NCBI GenBank assembly: GCA_017480195.1
Contig: JAFVBE010000010.1
Location: 1 to 45,061, forward strand
Length of the DNA: 45,061 nt
Origin: Lachnospiraceae bacterium
GTDB lineage: Bacteria > Bacillota > Clostridia > Lachnospirales > Lachnospiraceae
Reading direction: 5' to 3'
Shown here: positions 1 through 8,365 of the stretch, in pieces
How positions within the stretch are numbered: the stretch's first letter is position 1
Layout: the number at the start of each line of letters is the position of its first letter
Program-made: the position numbers and the translations under genes
The notes under the pieces: generated by a model
Told to the model about the DNA's origin: nothing
The model's database searches: none
What the model saw: the letters and a program-made list of their open reading frames with translations, nothing else

Positions 1-37
1 GTTCAAGTCGACTGCTTATCAAAAGGATAAGTTTAAA

Positions 38-126
38 CGGAGAAGGAGGGATTTGAACCCTGGCGCCGCTATTAACGACCTACTCCCTTTCCAGGGGAGC
101 CCCTTCAGCCGCTTGGGTACTTCTCC
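38..126 (-). tRNA. tRNA-Ser (anticodon GGA)
   Basis: On the minus strand this folds as a class II tRNA of 89 nt. The acceptor GGAGAAG pairs with CTTCTCC, followed by discriminator G, as usual for serine tRNAs. The T-arm GGGTTCAAATCCC and a long variable arm are present, and the anticodon loop CTGGAAA gives GGA (reads UCC/UCU). No CCA is encoded. It lies 38 bp downstream of the other tRNA-Ser and is probably co-transcribed with it. A weak hairpin (15-31) follows it. Confidence 0.95.
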
Positions 127-164
127 AAACAGCGCCTGAACGACACATCTTATTAAGATGTAAG

Positions 165-250
165 CGGAGAGAGAGGGATTCGAACCCTCGCGCCCTTGCG
201 GACAAACGGTTTTCAAGACCGCCTCGTTATGACCACTTCGATATCTCTCC
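165..250 (-). tRNA. tRNA-Ser (anticodon TGA)
   Basis: A class II tRNA of 86 nt on the minus strand. The acceptor GGAGAGA pairs with TCTCTCC, discriminator G. The anticodon loop CTTGAAA gives TGA (reads UCA/UCG). It has a long variable arm and the T-arm GGGTTCGAATCCC. It is first in a two-tRNA transcript. The two serine tRNAs are clearly different in the anticodon and variable arms, so this is not a simple recent duplication. Confidence 0.95.
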
Positions 251-284
251 ATAACTTAATTCTATATATTTTTTTCACATTTAA

Positions 285-309
285 AAGTCGCTGTTTCATT
301 CAGCGACTT
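285..309 (-). terminator. Hairpin after ispD
   Basis: A 9-bp perfect stem (AAGTCGCTG/CAGCGACTT) with a 7-nt loop, followed on the minus strand by TTTTAAA. It lies 30 bp beyond the ispD stop and probably ends ispD transcription. The T-run is short, so termination may be partial. Confidence 0.5.
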
Positions 310-313
310 GATT

Positions 314-342
314 ATCTTATCAAAATAACATTACATTGTCAA
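314..342 (-). promoter_or_regulatory. Candidate promoter for the tRNA-Ser pair
   Basis: On the minus strand TTGACA (342-337), a 17-bp spacer and TAAGAT (319-314). The -35 element overlaps the ispD stop codon. The predicted start near 307 falls inside the ispD terminator hairpin, so transcripts from this promoter would not form the full hairpin and could run on into the tRNAs. Read from sequence only. Confidence 0.5.
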
Positions 343-1109
343 CTGATTTTTTCATTTTTTTTAAAGAAATTTTCAACAAAATTTTTTGCTATTTTTATAT
401 CCTCCGGAGTGGTGATTTTTATATTTTCATAAGCTCCGTTTATAATCTTTGAACGAACACCATTATATTGTTCAACCAGCATTGTGTCATCGGTTATATT
501 GTGGTTTTCATCCTTAAGCATCTTATCATATGCTTCCTTAATCAACTTAAATCTGAATCCCTGAGGTGTCTGTATCTGCCACAATGAATTCCTGTCAGGG
601 GTTTCGATACCAAATCCATTTTCATCTACAACCTTAATCGTATCCTTAACCGGCACACCGACGGTACAGGCACCGCACTCTTTAACGGTATCTATTATAT
701 CGTCAATCATCTTATCCGTCACAAATGGTCTGGCACCATCGTGAATCAAAACAACATCATCATTTACTCTATTCGCCAAATCATTATCTATTTCCTTACC
801 GTCACCGCTACATTTATTATATTCAGCAAGCTTAACTATGCCATTATAAACGGAATTATATCTTTCCTTTCCTCCGGCTATAACATCTGTCACCTTGTCA
901 AAGTCATATTTTTTTATAATTTCATTTTGACAAAATTCTATATCTGTCCCTCTCGTAACAAGAATAATCCTGCTTATATGTTCATTATTCTGAAATGTAT
1001 ATAATGAATAATATAATACTTCCCTGTCATTCAATTTTATATACTGCTTGGCAACATCAGAATTCATTCTGCTTCCGCTGCCACCCGCAAGTACAATCGC
1101 AACCGCCAT
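339..1109 (-). CDS. ispD: 2-C-methyl-D-erythritol 4-phosphate cytidylyltransferase
   Basis: The third step of the MEP isoprenoid pathway: it joins CTP and methylerythritol phosphate. The protein is 256 aa. It opens with AIVLAGGSGSRM, the nucleotide-binding loop of the family, followed by K21QYI. It also has VLIHDGARPFV, GVPVKDTIK, the RNSLWQIQTPQGF stretch and TDDTMLVE near the C-terminus, all diagnostic of IspD. It is about 20 residues longer than usual because of a charged Asp/Asn/Lys-rich insertion around residues 97-114, which could be a surface loop. It starts at ATG 1109 after AGAGGTGAAAA. The next upstream gene ends 23 bp away, but that gene looks accessory, so co-transcription is uncertain. 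The assignment is firm. Confidence 0.95.
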   Translation of the reverse strand: MAVAIVLAGGSGSRMNSDVAKQYIKLNDREVLYYSLYTFQNNEHISRIILVTRGTDIEFCQNEIIKKYDFDKVTDVIAGGKERYNSVYNGIVKLAEYNKCSGDGKEIDNDLANRVNDDVVLIHDGARPFVTDKMIDDIIDTVKECGACTVGVPVKDTIKVVDENGFGIETPDRNSLWQIQTPQGFRFKLIKEAYDKMLKDENHNITDDTMLVEQYNGVRSKIINGAYENIKITTPEDIKIAKNFVENFFKKNEKIS

Positions 1110-1132
1110 TTTTCACCTCTGCAAATCTTCGA

Positions 1133-1591
1133 TTAACGCACACTCTCTTTATTGGTAATTTCAAATCCTACTTTATCATATAGCATTAGTGCTTTTTTAT
1201 TCCATTCAGCTAAATGTAACGAAATAGGCTCTTTACTCCTTTGACGGATATAGTTCATTCCCCATAATAAAAGTTGTCGTCCATATCCTTTATTTTGATA
1301 TTTTTCATTGACTATTAAATCATCAATTTCATTCCCATAACAAGCAACTGAACCAATTATTTTTTCCTTGCTTATAAGTAGGAAAATATCTTTACTTTTT
1401 TCATTTATCTGCTCATACTTGTTTAGAAAACTATATGGCTCAATATCCAAAAACCTACGCATTTCATAAAAACAATCATTATATATTTTCATATAGTCAC
1501 GAAAATATTTTTTCTCAAAAGGAATACACAATATATTACTTTTTTCGATATCATCTCTTGTATATTTCATTTCGTATACTGTAATTTTCAT
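1133..1591 (-). CDS. GNAT-family N-acetyltransferase
   Basis: A protein of about 152 aa. The C-terminal half carries the GNAT acetyl-CoA site: a beta strand (DDLIVNEKYQNKGYGRQLL) with the Q-x-K-G-Y-G variant of the R/Q-x-x-G-x-G/A loop, then AEWNKKALMLYDKVGFE, the usual end of the fold. The substrate cannot be told. I chose ATG 1591 (MKITVYEMK) because AAGGA lies upstream; an in-frame extension to 1651 lacks typical features. The base composition is clearly more AT-rich than the flanking ispD and tsaD genes, and together with the ankyrin gene next to it this suggests a small acquired patch. Confidence 0.8.
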   Translation of the reverse strand: MKITVYEMKYTRDDIEKSNILCIPFEKKYFRDYMKIYNDCFYEMRRFLDIEPYSFLNKYEQINEKSKDIFLLISKEKIIGSVACYGNEIDDLIVNEKYQNKGYGRQLLLWGMNYIRQRSKEPISLHLAEWNKKALMLYDKVGFEITNKESVR

Positions 1592-1713
1592 ATTGCATTT
1601 TTCCTTCTTCAATAATGGGCTGTATCCAAATTGGTGGTTTACCCTCGCCACCCGAATAATACTTCCTTTCCATTGTTATCTCCATACAAAAAGAATATTT
1701 GTTAAGTTCGATA

Positions 1714-2397
1714 TTAAAAACTAATATTCCTACTTTTAAAATACTCCTGTAAAAAATCTCTCAGTATTGCAATACGCGATAACTCAAATTCATTTTCCGG
1801 AAGAATAGGGTCAATAAACAAACTCCTGCTGGTTGGGCCCGGACAAGGTTCTGGATAATATCCCCTGTTTGCCCATGAAATATAATCTGCTCCATTATTA
1901 ATCAGTAAATCCAAAACACTTACAAGTTTTTCTCTTGCCTTATCCTGTGAACGAATATATAAATTAGGATGTTGAATAATCTGTTCAGCCTTTAATATAG
2001 CCCAATTGATAGTTCCCAAACCATTAGATGTAAATGAATTAACATCCGCACCTTTAGCTATCATTTTTTTCACAATCAGCAATGCCTCATCTGAAACATC
2101 AAATTTTTCATAACATAATGACACAATCGTTGCTGTTATTCCATCAAACAAAACCGGTGCTCTAAGTCCGGGATCATCATCCTCCGCCTCCATAAAATTC
2201 ACATCAGCTCCACAATCAATAAGATAGTCTGCAATCTCAGTTTGTCCGATTTTTAAGGCAACCTGAAGCGGTGATTGTCCATGATCTTTTTTAGGTGTAC
2301 TTCCTGCAACACAATTTACCAAAGAAGGATTCTTATTTATTATTGCTTGGACCTCTTCAAAATTCCCTTGTCTTATCATCGTAAAAAGTTTTTTCAT
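1714..2397 (-). CDS. Ankyrin-repeat protein
   Basis: A 227-aa cytoplasmic protein with no signal peptide. Ankyrin-type helical repeats are visible: residues about 4-35 (IRQGNFEEVQAIINKNPSLVN), 41-70 (GQSPLQVALKIGQTEIADYLIDCGADVN), a degenerate repeat ending VKKMIAKGADVN near 120, and another ending LDLLINNGAD near 170. The tail is rich in Pro and aromatic residues. Ankyrin proteins bind partners, and none is identifiable here. The start at 2397 has AGGGA upstream. It begins 15 bp after the end of a broken reading frame at 2413, so it may be the surviving member of a small accessory operon. AT-rich like the GNAT gene. Confidence 0.8.
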   Translation of the reverse strand: MKKLFTMIRQGNFEEVQAIINKNPSLVNCVAGSTPKKDHGQSPLQVALKIGQTEIADYLIDCGADVNFMEAEDDDPGLRAPVLFDGITATIVSLCYEKFDVSDEALLIVKKMIAKGADVNSFTSNGLGTINWAILKAEQIIQHPNLYIRSQDKAREKLVSVLDLLINNGADYISWANRGYYPEPCPGPTSRSLFIDPILPENEFELSRIAILRDFLQEYFKSRNISF

Positions 2398-2412
2398 ATA
2401 TTCCCTGCCATA

Positions 2413-2610
2413 TTATTTCTTTTTCTTCGGTACCGGCAATTCATCATACATTTCAACAAATAATTTATTCAGAAAATCTTTATTATCTATATCTTCAACC
2501 AAGAACATTTCCTTTGCACCCTCATATGGTAATTCAAGTGGTGCATCAGGCATAAGCTTTTTTGATGACTTTGTCTGCTTGAAGCCATTTTTACCTCCGG
2601 AAATTCCAAC
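2413..2610 (-). pseudogene. Possible C-terminal remnant of an unknown gene
   Basis: An open frame of 65 codons without a convincing start begins right after an in-frame TGA (2611-2613). It reads VGISGGKNGFKQTK, then MPDAPLELPYEGAKEMF, and ends in PVPKKKK. Upstream in the same frame is a short hydrophobic stretch (NGIVGILAII) before an earlier stop. The composition is protein-like (charged helix, Lys-rich tail), so this looks like the end of a decayed gene. The alternative is a short protein from ATG 2553. I do not recognise the family. Confidence 0.35.
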
Positions 2611-2669
2611 TCATATAATTGCTAATATACCAACAATTCCATTTAACTATGCCAAATATAGTGCTAACA

Positions 2670-3683
2670 TCAAATACTCTTCATCGGCAGATTAGGCTCC
2701 GCATTCAAATCCCAGCCATGTCTTGTACCGGCCATATACTCGTGATATCCGGCAACACCTATCATAGCTGCATTGTCGGTACAGAATATCGGTGAAGGAT
2801 TATAAAATGCAATTCCGTTTTCTTCACATGCTTTTCTCATAGCCTCTCTTAAAGAGGAATTCGAAGCAACTCCCCCCGCCAAAGCCACACTGCTGCAATT
2901 ATGTGCCTTCGCTGCATTAATTGAATTATCAACTAACACATCAATTACCGCCCTCTGGAATGAAGCTGCAACATCTGCGTTATTTACTTCAAGCCCCTTC
3001 ATCTGACAGCCGTTAAGATAATTAAGCACAGCCGACTTAAGACCGCTGAAAGAAAAATCATAAGAATTCTCCATATGTGCACGCGGGAAGTCAATAGCCT
3101 CGGGATTGCCCTCTTTTGCAAGCTTATCAATCTTCGGACCTCCCGGATATCCAAGTCCGATTGCACGGGCAACCTTGTCAAAGGCCTCACCTGCCGCATC
3201 GTCTCTCGTTCTACCTACTATCTCATACTTATTATAATCAAGCACGTGTACAAGATGCGAATGTCCGCCCGATGCCACCATACACATAAACGGCGGTTTA
3301 AGCTCCGGATTCTCTATATAGTTAGCAGCTATGTGCCCCTCGATATGATGTACTCCGACCAGATCCTTCTTCTTCGCATACGCTATCGACTTAGCAGCAC
3401 TTACACCAACTAATAAAGCCCCGACAAGACCGGGACCATAGGTAACTGCAATCGCATCTATATCATCCCAGGTTACACCGGCTTCATCTATAGCCGCCTT
3501 AATAACCTGATTAATCTTCTCAACATGCTTTCTCGAAGCAATCTCAGGCACAACTCCGCCATATAATTTGTGAAGTTCTATCTGGGAATAAATAATATTT
3601 GATTTTACATTTCTTCCGTCCTCGACAACTGCTGCCGCAGTTTCATCACACGAGGATTCTATAGCAAGTATATTTACGCTCAT
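2670..3683 (-). CDS. tsaD: tRNA N6-adenosine threonylcarbamoyltransferase TsaD
   Basis: The catalytic subunit that transfers threonylcarbamoyl to A37 of ANN-decoding tRNAs, working with TsaB and TsaE (both encoded at 5926-7124). The protein is 337 aa, the normal length. It has an ASKHA fold with [17 protein letters not shown] at the N-terminus, the metal ligands in [10 protein letters not shown] (H111-x3-H115 region), [10 protein letters not shown], a GEAFDKVAR stretch and the C-terminal [13 protein letters not shown] and CTDNAAMIG motifs. It is separated from the other tsa genes by two or three genes, but all are on the same strand with short gaps. Confidence 0.97.
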   Translation of the reverse strand: MSVNILAIESSCDETAAAVVEDGRNVKSNIIYSQIELHKLYGGVVPEIASRKHVEKINQVIKAAIDEAGVTWDDIDAIAVTYGPGLVGALLVGVSAAKSIAYAKKKDLVGVHHIEGHIAANYIENPELKPPFMCMVASGGHSHLVHVLDYNKYEIVGRTRDDAAGEAFDKVARAIGLGYPGGPKIDKLAKEGNPEAIDFPRAHMENSYDFSFSGLKSAVLNYLNGCQMKGLEVNNADVAASFQRAVIDVLVDNSINAAKAHNCSSVALAGGVASNSSLREAMRKACEENGIAFYNPSPIFCTDNAAMIGVAGYHEYMAGTRHGWDLNAEPNLPMKSI

Positions 3684-3755
3684 TTTAATTCCTTTTCTTT
3701 ATCCGATTAATACGCATATCGTATGCGCTCAAGTCTCATATAAAATCTTGTCTGT

Positions 3756-4367
3756 CTACTGACCGCTAATCGTAGAGCTACTCGTACTCGGAGCGCCCCA
3801 CGCATATATCTTCCACTTGTCGTCCTCCTTCTTAAGTACATACAGCACATACAAATATGCCTTACCGTCTGATGTATTTATCGTAAGAGTTATCTCGAGC
3901 GCAGCCATATCCATACCATCTTTGGTATAATACTTGACCTGACTTGCCTCAGGGAGTTCATACACCTGATAGGTGTATCCATCCTCCTTCATCTTCTCGA
4001 TATTCTTCTTCAGGTTTACGAGATTATCGTTTTCTCCATTTATAAGAAGAAGCTCTGACGCATATAAACTCCTCATCTGTTGATTAAGCAGTACAAGGTC
4101 ATCATCCGTCACACTATTATTACCATACAAAATCTTAAAATATCTGCAATGCAGCTTCACGACATCTCTCGGTGTCTTCGGATAATTGCCCGACATATCA
4201 TAGGATATAAGCTCTTCAAGCTCCGTCTTACTTGTAGCTTTTTTCTTCTCCGAAGAGAGATTACCGATATGATTAAAATACACCAAAACTACCGTAACTA
4301 AAAGAATTGCAACAAATACGAATTTGAAATTCTCAAGATTACTATTCTTATTCTTTTTCTTTTTCAT
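3756..4367 (-). CDS. Membrane-anchored protein of unknown function
   Basis: About 203 aa. A Lys/Asn-rich cytoplasmic start (MKKKKNKNS) is followed by one membrane segment (FKFVFVAILLVTVVLVYF) and an extracytoplasmic domain of about 165 residues that begins with a helical part (TPRDVVKLHCRYFKILYG) and ends in a beta-rich part (AALEITLTINTSDGKAYLYVLYVLKKEDDKWKIYAWG). The end resembles lumazine-type or NTF2-like secreted domains, but I cannot place it in a family. ATG 4367 is preferred over the upstream frame start at 4403 because AGAGGTG precedes it and the charged anchor starts there. It lies between tsaD and the ribonuclease Z gene and is probably co-transcribed. Confidence 0.7.
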   Translation of the reverse strand: MKKKKNKNSNLENFKFVFVAILLVTVVLVYFNHIGNLSSEKKKATSKTELEELISYDMSGNYPKTPRDVVKLHCRYFKILYGNNSVTDDDLVLLNQQMRSLYASELLLINGENDNLVNLKKNIEKMKEDGYTYQVYELPEASQVKYYTKDGMDMAALEITLTINTSDGKAYLYVLYVLKKEDDKWKIYAWGAPSTSSSTISGQ

Positions 4368-4458
4368 AACAGACACCTCTCCGCTTCGCTCCGGTCTGTG
4401 CATAACATATGTCCACCGGACGCATTGCGCCCTTCTTACACAAAATCAACTGTCAAAA

Positions 4459-5367
4459 TCAATCCTCGAATTTAAGCTCCTTCTCCATCCTGTCCTTACC
4501 CATTACCGCATTTGGAAATATGGATTTAACCATATTCTCGAACTCCGCAGGCCTATTTGTAGCAGGACTGTAATGTGTAAGCCACATTTCCTTTACGCAG
4601 GCTTCTTTAGCAAGGTTCGCCGCCTCACGCATAGTCATATGCTTATGCTCCTTCGCCTTGCCAATCTTGTCATCCTCACCGTACATTCCCTCACAGATAA
4701 AAAGGTCAGCGCCGCGTGCATGCTGCACAATCGACGGTACAGGTCTGGTGTCCGTACAGTATGTACACTTAAGTCCCTTTCTGCCTGCTCCCATCACCAT
4801 ATCACTTGTATATTCCTTATCTTCAAATGTTACCTTCTCGCCCTTCTGAAGCAGATTCCAGTACTTAACCGGAAGTCCGAGAGCCTTCGCCCTCTCGACA
4901 TCGAATCTGCCTGCCCTGTCTAAGATAAGGCTGTAGCCATAGCAGGTAACTCTGTGATTAACCTTAAATGCCTCAATTTTAAGTCCGCATATCTCTATGA
5001 CTTCACTTTCATTCTCAAGCTCTATAAACTCTATCTCAAACGGAAGCTCGGGTGCAATTATTCTAAGTGAATTAACTACCTTCTCAAGCCCCTTTGGTCC
5101 TATCATGGTAAGAGGACTTGTCCTCTCGGCATTTCCCATAGTTAGAAGCAGTCCTGGCAGTCCGCTTATATGGTCAGCATGGAAATGTGTTATGCATATT
5201 ACATCAATCGGCTTGAAGCTCCAGCCCTTAATCCTGATTGAATTCTGCGTACCCTCGCCACAATCTATCAATATATTGCTTCCGTTATATCTTACCATAA
5301 GTGAGGTAAGATATCTATATGGAAGCGGTAACATACCACCTGTTCCAAGTAAACATATATCCAGCAT
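4459..5367 (-). CDS. rnz: Ribonuclease Z (metallo-beta-lactamase fold)
   Basis: An endonuclease that trims tRNA 3' ends. It would be relevant here because neither tRNA-Ser gene in this window encodes CCA. About 302 aa. The zinc-binding motif THFHADHISGLPGLL sits near residue 60. LIDCGEGTQ precedes it, as in RNase Z rather than generic hydrolases. Later ligands are NHRVTCYGYSL, YCTDTRPV, CEGMY and the C-terminal LTHYSPA. I start at ATG 5367, preceded by GGAGGG at good spacing; the frame extends to 5394 without a better signal. Confidence 0.88.
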   Translation of the reverse strand: MLDICLLGTGGMLPLPYRYLTSLMVRYNGSNILIDCGEGTQNSIRIKGWSFKPIDVICITHFHADHISGLPGLLLTMGNAERTSPLTMIGPKGLEKVVNSLRIIAPELPFEIEFIELENESEVIEICGLKIEAFKVNHRVTCYGYSLILDRAGRFDVERAKALGLPVKYWNLLQKGEKVTFEDKEYTSDMVMGAGRKGLKCTYCTDTRPVPSIVQHARGADLFICEGMYGEDDKIGKAKEHKHMTMREAANLAKEACVKEMWLTHYSPATNRPAEFENMVKSIFPNAVMGKDRMEKELKFED

Positions 5368-5402
5368 TTTTCCCTCCAAAACCATATATTTCAAGTCGAA
5401 GC

Positions 5403-5948
5403 TTAATCATTTAAACTCTGATTATCAAGCTTACGCTCATAGATTATCGCATCCTCTACAGGCGCATTGTAATAATCCTTTCTTCGTGATATATCCTTAT
5501 ATCCGCATATCTCATAAAGCCTTCTGGCTCTTATATTACTTTGTCTGACCTCTAACAAGCTTCTCTTACAGGAGTATTTTATGTAATCAAGATATTCCTC
5601 CACGAGTCTTCTTCCTATACCCTGCCTCTGCATCTCAGAGGATACAGCTATACGAAGCAGCTCCGACTCATCAATTATGACATTCGCCATAAGATAACCT
5701 GCGAATACATAATCCTCGTTATCTATATAATTCTCCTTATTCATAGACAAATGCGTCTCGTTGTCTCTGTCGTAATCAGGTCCGCCGAATATTGTGTTTA
5801 TATGTATTTCTTTATCGCAGACATATGCTGCGAATAACACATTATAATCCTGCTCCATGGAATCAATAATGCTTTCCTCCGACCACGCATCCGAAAATGT
5901 TCTGCTCTCAATGTCAGCTATATGTTCAATCAGACTGTCTACTTCCAT
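5403..5948 (-). CDS. rimI: Ribosomal-protein-alanine N-acetyltransferase RimI-like
   Basis: A GNAT acetyltransferase of about 181 aa. The acetyl-CoA motif is SEMQRQGIGRRLVEEYLDY; the end motif is ARRLYEICGYKDISRRKDYY, typical of RimI, including the Tyr-Tyr pair. The N-terminal IADIESRTFSDAWSEESI also fits RimI. An extra charged stretch near residues 60-85 (DRDNETHLSMNKENYIDNED) lengthens it against the common size of about 150. ATG 5948 has AGGAG upstream; it overlaps the end of tsaB by 23 bp, which points to coupled translation. A rimI next to tsaB is a frequent arrangement. Confidence 0.88.
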   Translation of the reverse strand: MEVDSLIEHIADIESRTFSDAWSEESIIDSMEQDYNVLFAAYVCDKEIHINTIFGGPDYDRDNETHLSMNKENYIDNEDYVFAGYLMANVIIDESELLRIAVSSEMQRQGIGRRLVEEYLDYIKYSCKRSLLEVRQSNIRARRLYEICGYKDISRRKDYYNAPVEDAIIYERKLDNQSLND

Positions 5949-6642
5949 CTTTCTCCTCTCGCTCACGCTCCGCCTGCGATTTCCTGAGATAAATAGGTTT
6001 TACATCGTCAGCACTCTCATATTCGCCACGCTCATAATATATCCTGCCGAGAGCCGCCACTGCAGAAGCTCTCTGCCTGCTCAGATGTGCCGGTGCAAAT
6101 AACGCCTTTACCCTTATCTTATCCTCTATCACTGACCTAAACACAGGCACTCCGTCTCCTACGAAGATAGCCTCCCTGCCGATATCATTTATATGTTCTA
6201 TTATATCACATATGTCCATAGCTTCCTGCTCTTTTATGCATTTTAATTCATCATTTTCGTATTCATATAAAGCAGTATAGACCTGATTTCTCCTTGCGTC
6301 TAATATCGGGCAGATAATCCTCTCACTGCCCCACAGGTTATATGCCAATGCATGACAGGTCGGCACAGCTATAACGGGCTTATCAAGTGCAAGTCCAAAG
6401 CCCTTGACCGTCGCCATACCGATTCGAAGTCCCGTAAATGAACCGGGTCCTGCAGCCACAGCTATAGCATCCACCTCATCCAAATCAAGCTCCGTCATCT
6501 TAACAACCTCGTCCAGCATAGGAAGGAGTGTCTGTGAATGTGTCTTTTTGTAATTAACCGAATACTCTGCCACCATTATATCATCCTGCATGACGGCGAC
6601 GCTCGCTACCATTCCCGAGCTGTCAAATCCTAAAATTTTCAT
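5926..6642 (-). CDS. tsaB: tRNA threonylcarbamoyladenosine biosynthesis protein TsaB
   Basis: The non-catalytic ASKHA-fold partner of TsaD. About 238 aa. It starts MKILGFDSSG; GPGSFTGLRIGMATVKGF is the signature of the family, and VDAIAVAAGPGSFTG precedes it. It ends with a Lys/Arg/Glu-rich tail (PIYLRKSQAEREREEK). Two adjacent ATG codons (6645, 6642) follow AAGGTG; either may be used. It overlaps rimI downstream. Confidence 0.95.
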   Translation of the reverse strand: MKILGFDSSGMVASVAVMQDDIMVAEYSVNYKKTHSQTLLPMLDEVVKMTELDLDEVDAIAVAAGPGSFTGLRIGMATVKGFGLALDKPVIAVPTCHALAYNLWGSERIICPILDARRNQVYTALYEYENDELKCIKEQEAMDICDIIEHINDIGREAIFVGDGVPVFRSVIEDKIRVKALFAPAHLSRQRASAVAALGRIYYERGEYESADDVKPIYLRKSQAEREREEKDGSRQSD

Positions 6643-6704
6643 CATTAACACCTTATCATTTATAGTATGTCAGTAGAGACTATCCCCTCACTGGCAAAAT
6701 ATTA

Positions 6705-7124
6705 TTATACATCTTCAATCAGAATTTTTCTGTAGTCAAAGCCTTGGGAAGTATCCTTTTTAATTTCCACTCTTTTATAATGTGGCGGTAATATATCCTC
6801 AATAAGCTCTGCCCATTCTATAAGACATACTCCGTCACCATCTATCTTGTCGTAATATCCTATCTCATCCATCTCATCAGAATCACCGATTCTGTACACA
6901 TCGAAATGATAGAGTGGAAGTCTGCCCTTGTGATATTCCTTAAGTATTGTAAATGTCGGACTGCTCAAGGGTTCCTCTATACCAAGCCCTGCTCCGAAGC
7001 CCCGCGAGAATACAGTCTTACCGGTACCCAAATCTCCATACAGACAGTACACCTCACCTGCGCATGACTCCTGTGCTAATTTTCTTCCTATCTCAAATGT
7101 TTCCTCACTACTAAAGCTTTCCAT
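6705..7124 (-). CDS. tsaE: tRNA threonylcarbamoyladenosine biosynthesis ATPase TsaE
   Basis: A 139-aa P-loop ATPase that drives the TsaB-TsaD cycle. The Walker A motif is GDLGTGKTVFSRGF; SSPTFTILKEY and YHFDVYRIG follow, and LIEWAELIEDILP is the conserved late motif. The start at 7124 has AAAGGA upstream. A gap of 62 bp separates it from tsaB; the preceding gene ends 3 bp away, suggesting one transcript from 8159 down to tsaB or further. Confidence 0.95.
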   Translation of the reverse strand: MESFSSEETFEIGRKLAQESCAGEVYCLYGDLGTGKTVFSRGFGAGLGIEEPLSSPTFTILKEYHKGRLPLYHFDVYRIGDSDEMDEIGYYDKIDGDGVCLIEWAELIEDILPPHYKRVEIKKDTSQGFDYRKILIEDV

Positions 7125-7127
7125 TAA

Positions 7128-7667
7128 TTATAATCCTTTTCCCGTCTGATATACCCTAAGATTCCTGCTTAGTCTTGGCTTATATGCCGCTGTGAACTGC
7201 ACAACAGCAGACAATATCTTGCCCTTATCCTTCCCAAGCTCCGACAGCGGTATAACAAAAGCTGTAACCGGTCCGGTATATATCGCTACCATACTTGAAG
7301 TAAGCAAAATCCTGTATATATTCTCCCATGTAATTTTCTGACTTATCTCATCCTGACTTACCAATATACCATCATCGCCGAAGGTATAATTGAGCGGTTT
7401 CTTATAAGATGGACTTTTCTTAAGCTGTGAGGCAGTTTTCACTGCCAGCATAACAGGATTAATCACGGTAAATGCAAAGGCAATTATCATAAATATTATC
7501 TTCTGTCTTAAAAGCAGTCCATCCCAGCCTATAACAAGAATAATTATAGAGCCCAAGCTAAGGAACATACCCAAGGCTCCTGCTATGCTTCTGTAATTAG
7601 TATTCATAACATAACTGTATAATGCTCTAAAGGTCATATTTATAGATTTTGCATTCTTATCTGTCAT
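7128..7667 (-). CDS. YcxB-like membrane protein
   Basis: A 179-aa protein with two adjacent membrane segments (residues about 30-50 and 55-78) followed by a cytoplasmic domain. The domain begins YTFGDDGILVSQDE and continues ITWENIYRILLTSSMVAIY and AFVIPLSELG, which resembles the YcxB-like C-terminal domain of Firmicutes membrane proteins. The function is unknown. It is 9 bp downstream of the dCMP deaminase gene and 3 bp upstream of tsaE, so it sits inside the operon. The family call rests on motif shape only. Confidence 0.7.
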   Translation of the reverse strand: MTDKNAKSINMTFRALYSYVMNTNYRSIAGALGMFLSLGSIIILVIGWDGLLLRQKIIFMIIAFAFTVINPVMLAVKTASQLKKSPSYKKPLNYTFGDDGILVSQDEISQKITWENIYRILLTSSMVAIYTGPVTAFVIPLSELGKDKGKILSAVVQFTAAYKPRLSRNLRVYQTGKGL

Positions 7668-7676
7668 AGCTTCCTC

Positions 7677-8159
7677 TTACAATTCAAATTCTATCTTCTT
7701 ATGTTCATTTTTATATTCACGATACGAAACTCCTGCCATATCGAACATTTTCTTGGCAGCCACATTACTATCCGTTCCCTCATACTTATCTGAAAGGTAG
7801 ATAACCTCATTTATACCTGTTTGAATTATCGCCTTCGCACATTCATTACAAGGAAAAAGTGTCGCATAGCAGCGTGCCCCCTTTAAGTTACCGGCTCCGC
7901 GATAATTAAGTATCGCATTAAGCTCAGCATGGCACACATAAAAATACTTACTCTCAAGGGCAGCTCCTTCTCTGCTCCAAGGCATATCGTCATCATCACA
8001 GCCTGCAGGCATACCATTGTATCCCATAGACAATATCCTGTTGTCCTCTCCAACTATACAGGCACCCACCTGAGTGCTTGGATCCTTGCTCCTCTGTGCC
8101 GACATTATGGCTATTCCCATAAAATACTGATCCCATGTTATATAATTATCTCTCTTCAT
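7677..8159 (-). CDS. comEB: Deoxycytidylate (dCMP) deaminase
   Basis: A 160-aa zinc deaminase that converts dCMP to dUMP for thymidylate synthesis. The zinc and catalytic motifs are CHAELNAIL (His, catalytic Glu) and PCNECAKAI (two Cys). SKDPSTQVGACIV and GYNGMPAGCDD are typical of the dCMP deaminase/ComEB group. The start at 8159 has GATGAGG upstream. It is the first gene after the hairpin-rich spacer and probably the first of the tsa operon. Confidence 0.93.
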   Translation of the reverse strand: MKRDNYITWDQYFMGIAIMSAQRSKDPSTQVGACIVGEDNRILSMGYNGMPAGCDDDDMPWSREGAALESKYFYVCHAELNAILNYRGAGNLKGARCYATLFPCNECAKAIIQTGINEVIYLSDKYEGTDSNVAAKKMFDMAGVSYREYKNEHKKIEFEL

Positions 8160-8189
8160 AAAAATACCTCATCCAAACTGCTTATAGAC

Positions 8190-8365
8190 AAAATCGAGCA
8201 GGATGCCTACTCGATTTTTGTTCCTCAGTATACAAAGTCAAGACTCGCTCGCGAGTCTTGTGCGCCGTATTCGGGTCAGCCTTGGCTGACACATACCTAT
8301 CCGAATATGTGCGCATCCTCGCGGAGCGTTTAACTCAGTCGGGGCTTAAACCCCGACTGAGTTAA
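8190..8365. repeat. Intergenic array of four consecutive hairpins
   Basis: The spacer between lysC and the dCMP deaminase gene is almost completely palindromic. From left to right: AAAATCGAG..CTCGATTTT with an AGG/CCT extension (8190-8219, ends in a T-run in both directions, terminator-like); CAAGACTCGC/GCGAGTCTTG (8239-8260, 10 bp, 2-nt loop); a nested structure with GTCAGCC/GGCTGAC inside GCGC..ATTCGG/CCGAAT..GCGC (8262-8314); and a 15-bp perfect stem with a 6-nt loop (8330-8365) that contains the lysC stop codon. The sequence AAAATCGAGCAGGA recurs at 15327. Confidence 0.85.

Noticed and set aside
8160-8361. Riboswitch before the dCMP deaminase operon
   Set aside because: The stems do not match any riboswitch core that I can recognise, and the region follows lysC rather than leading a matching biosynthetic gene.
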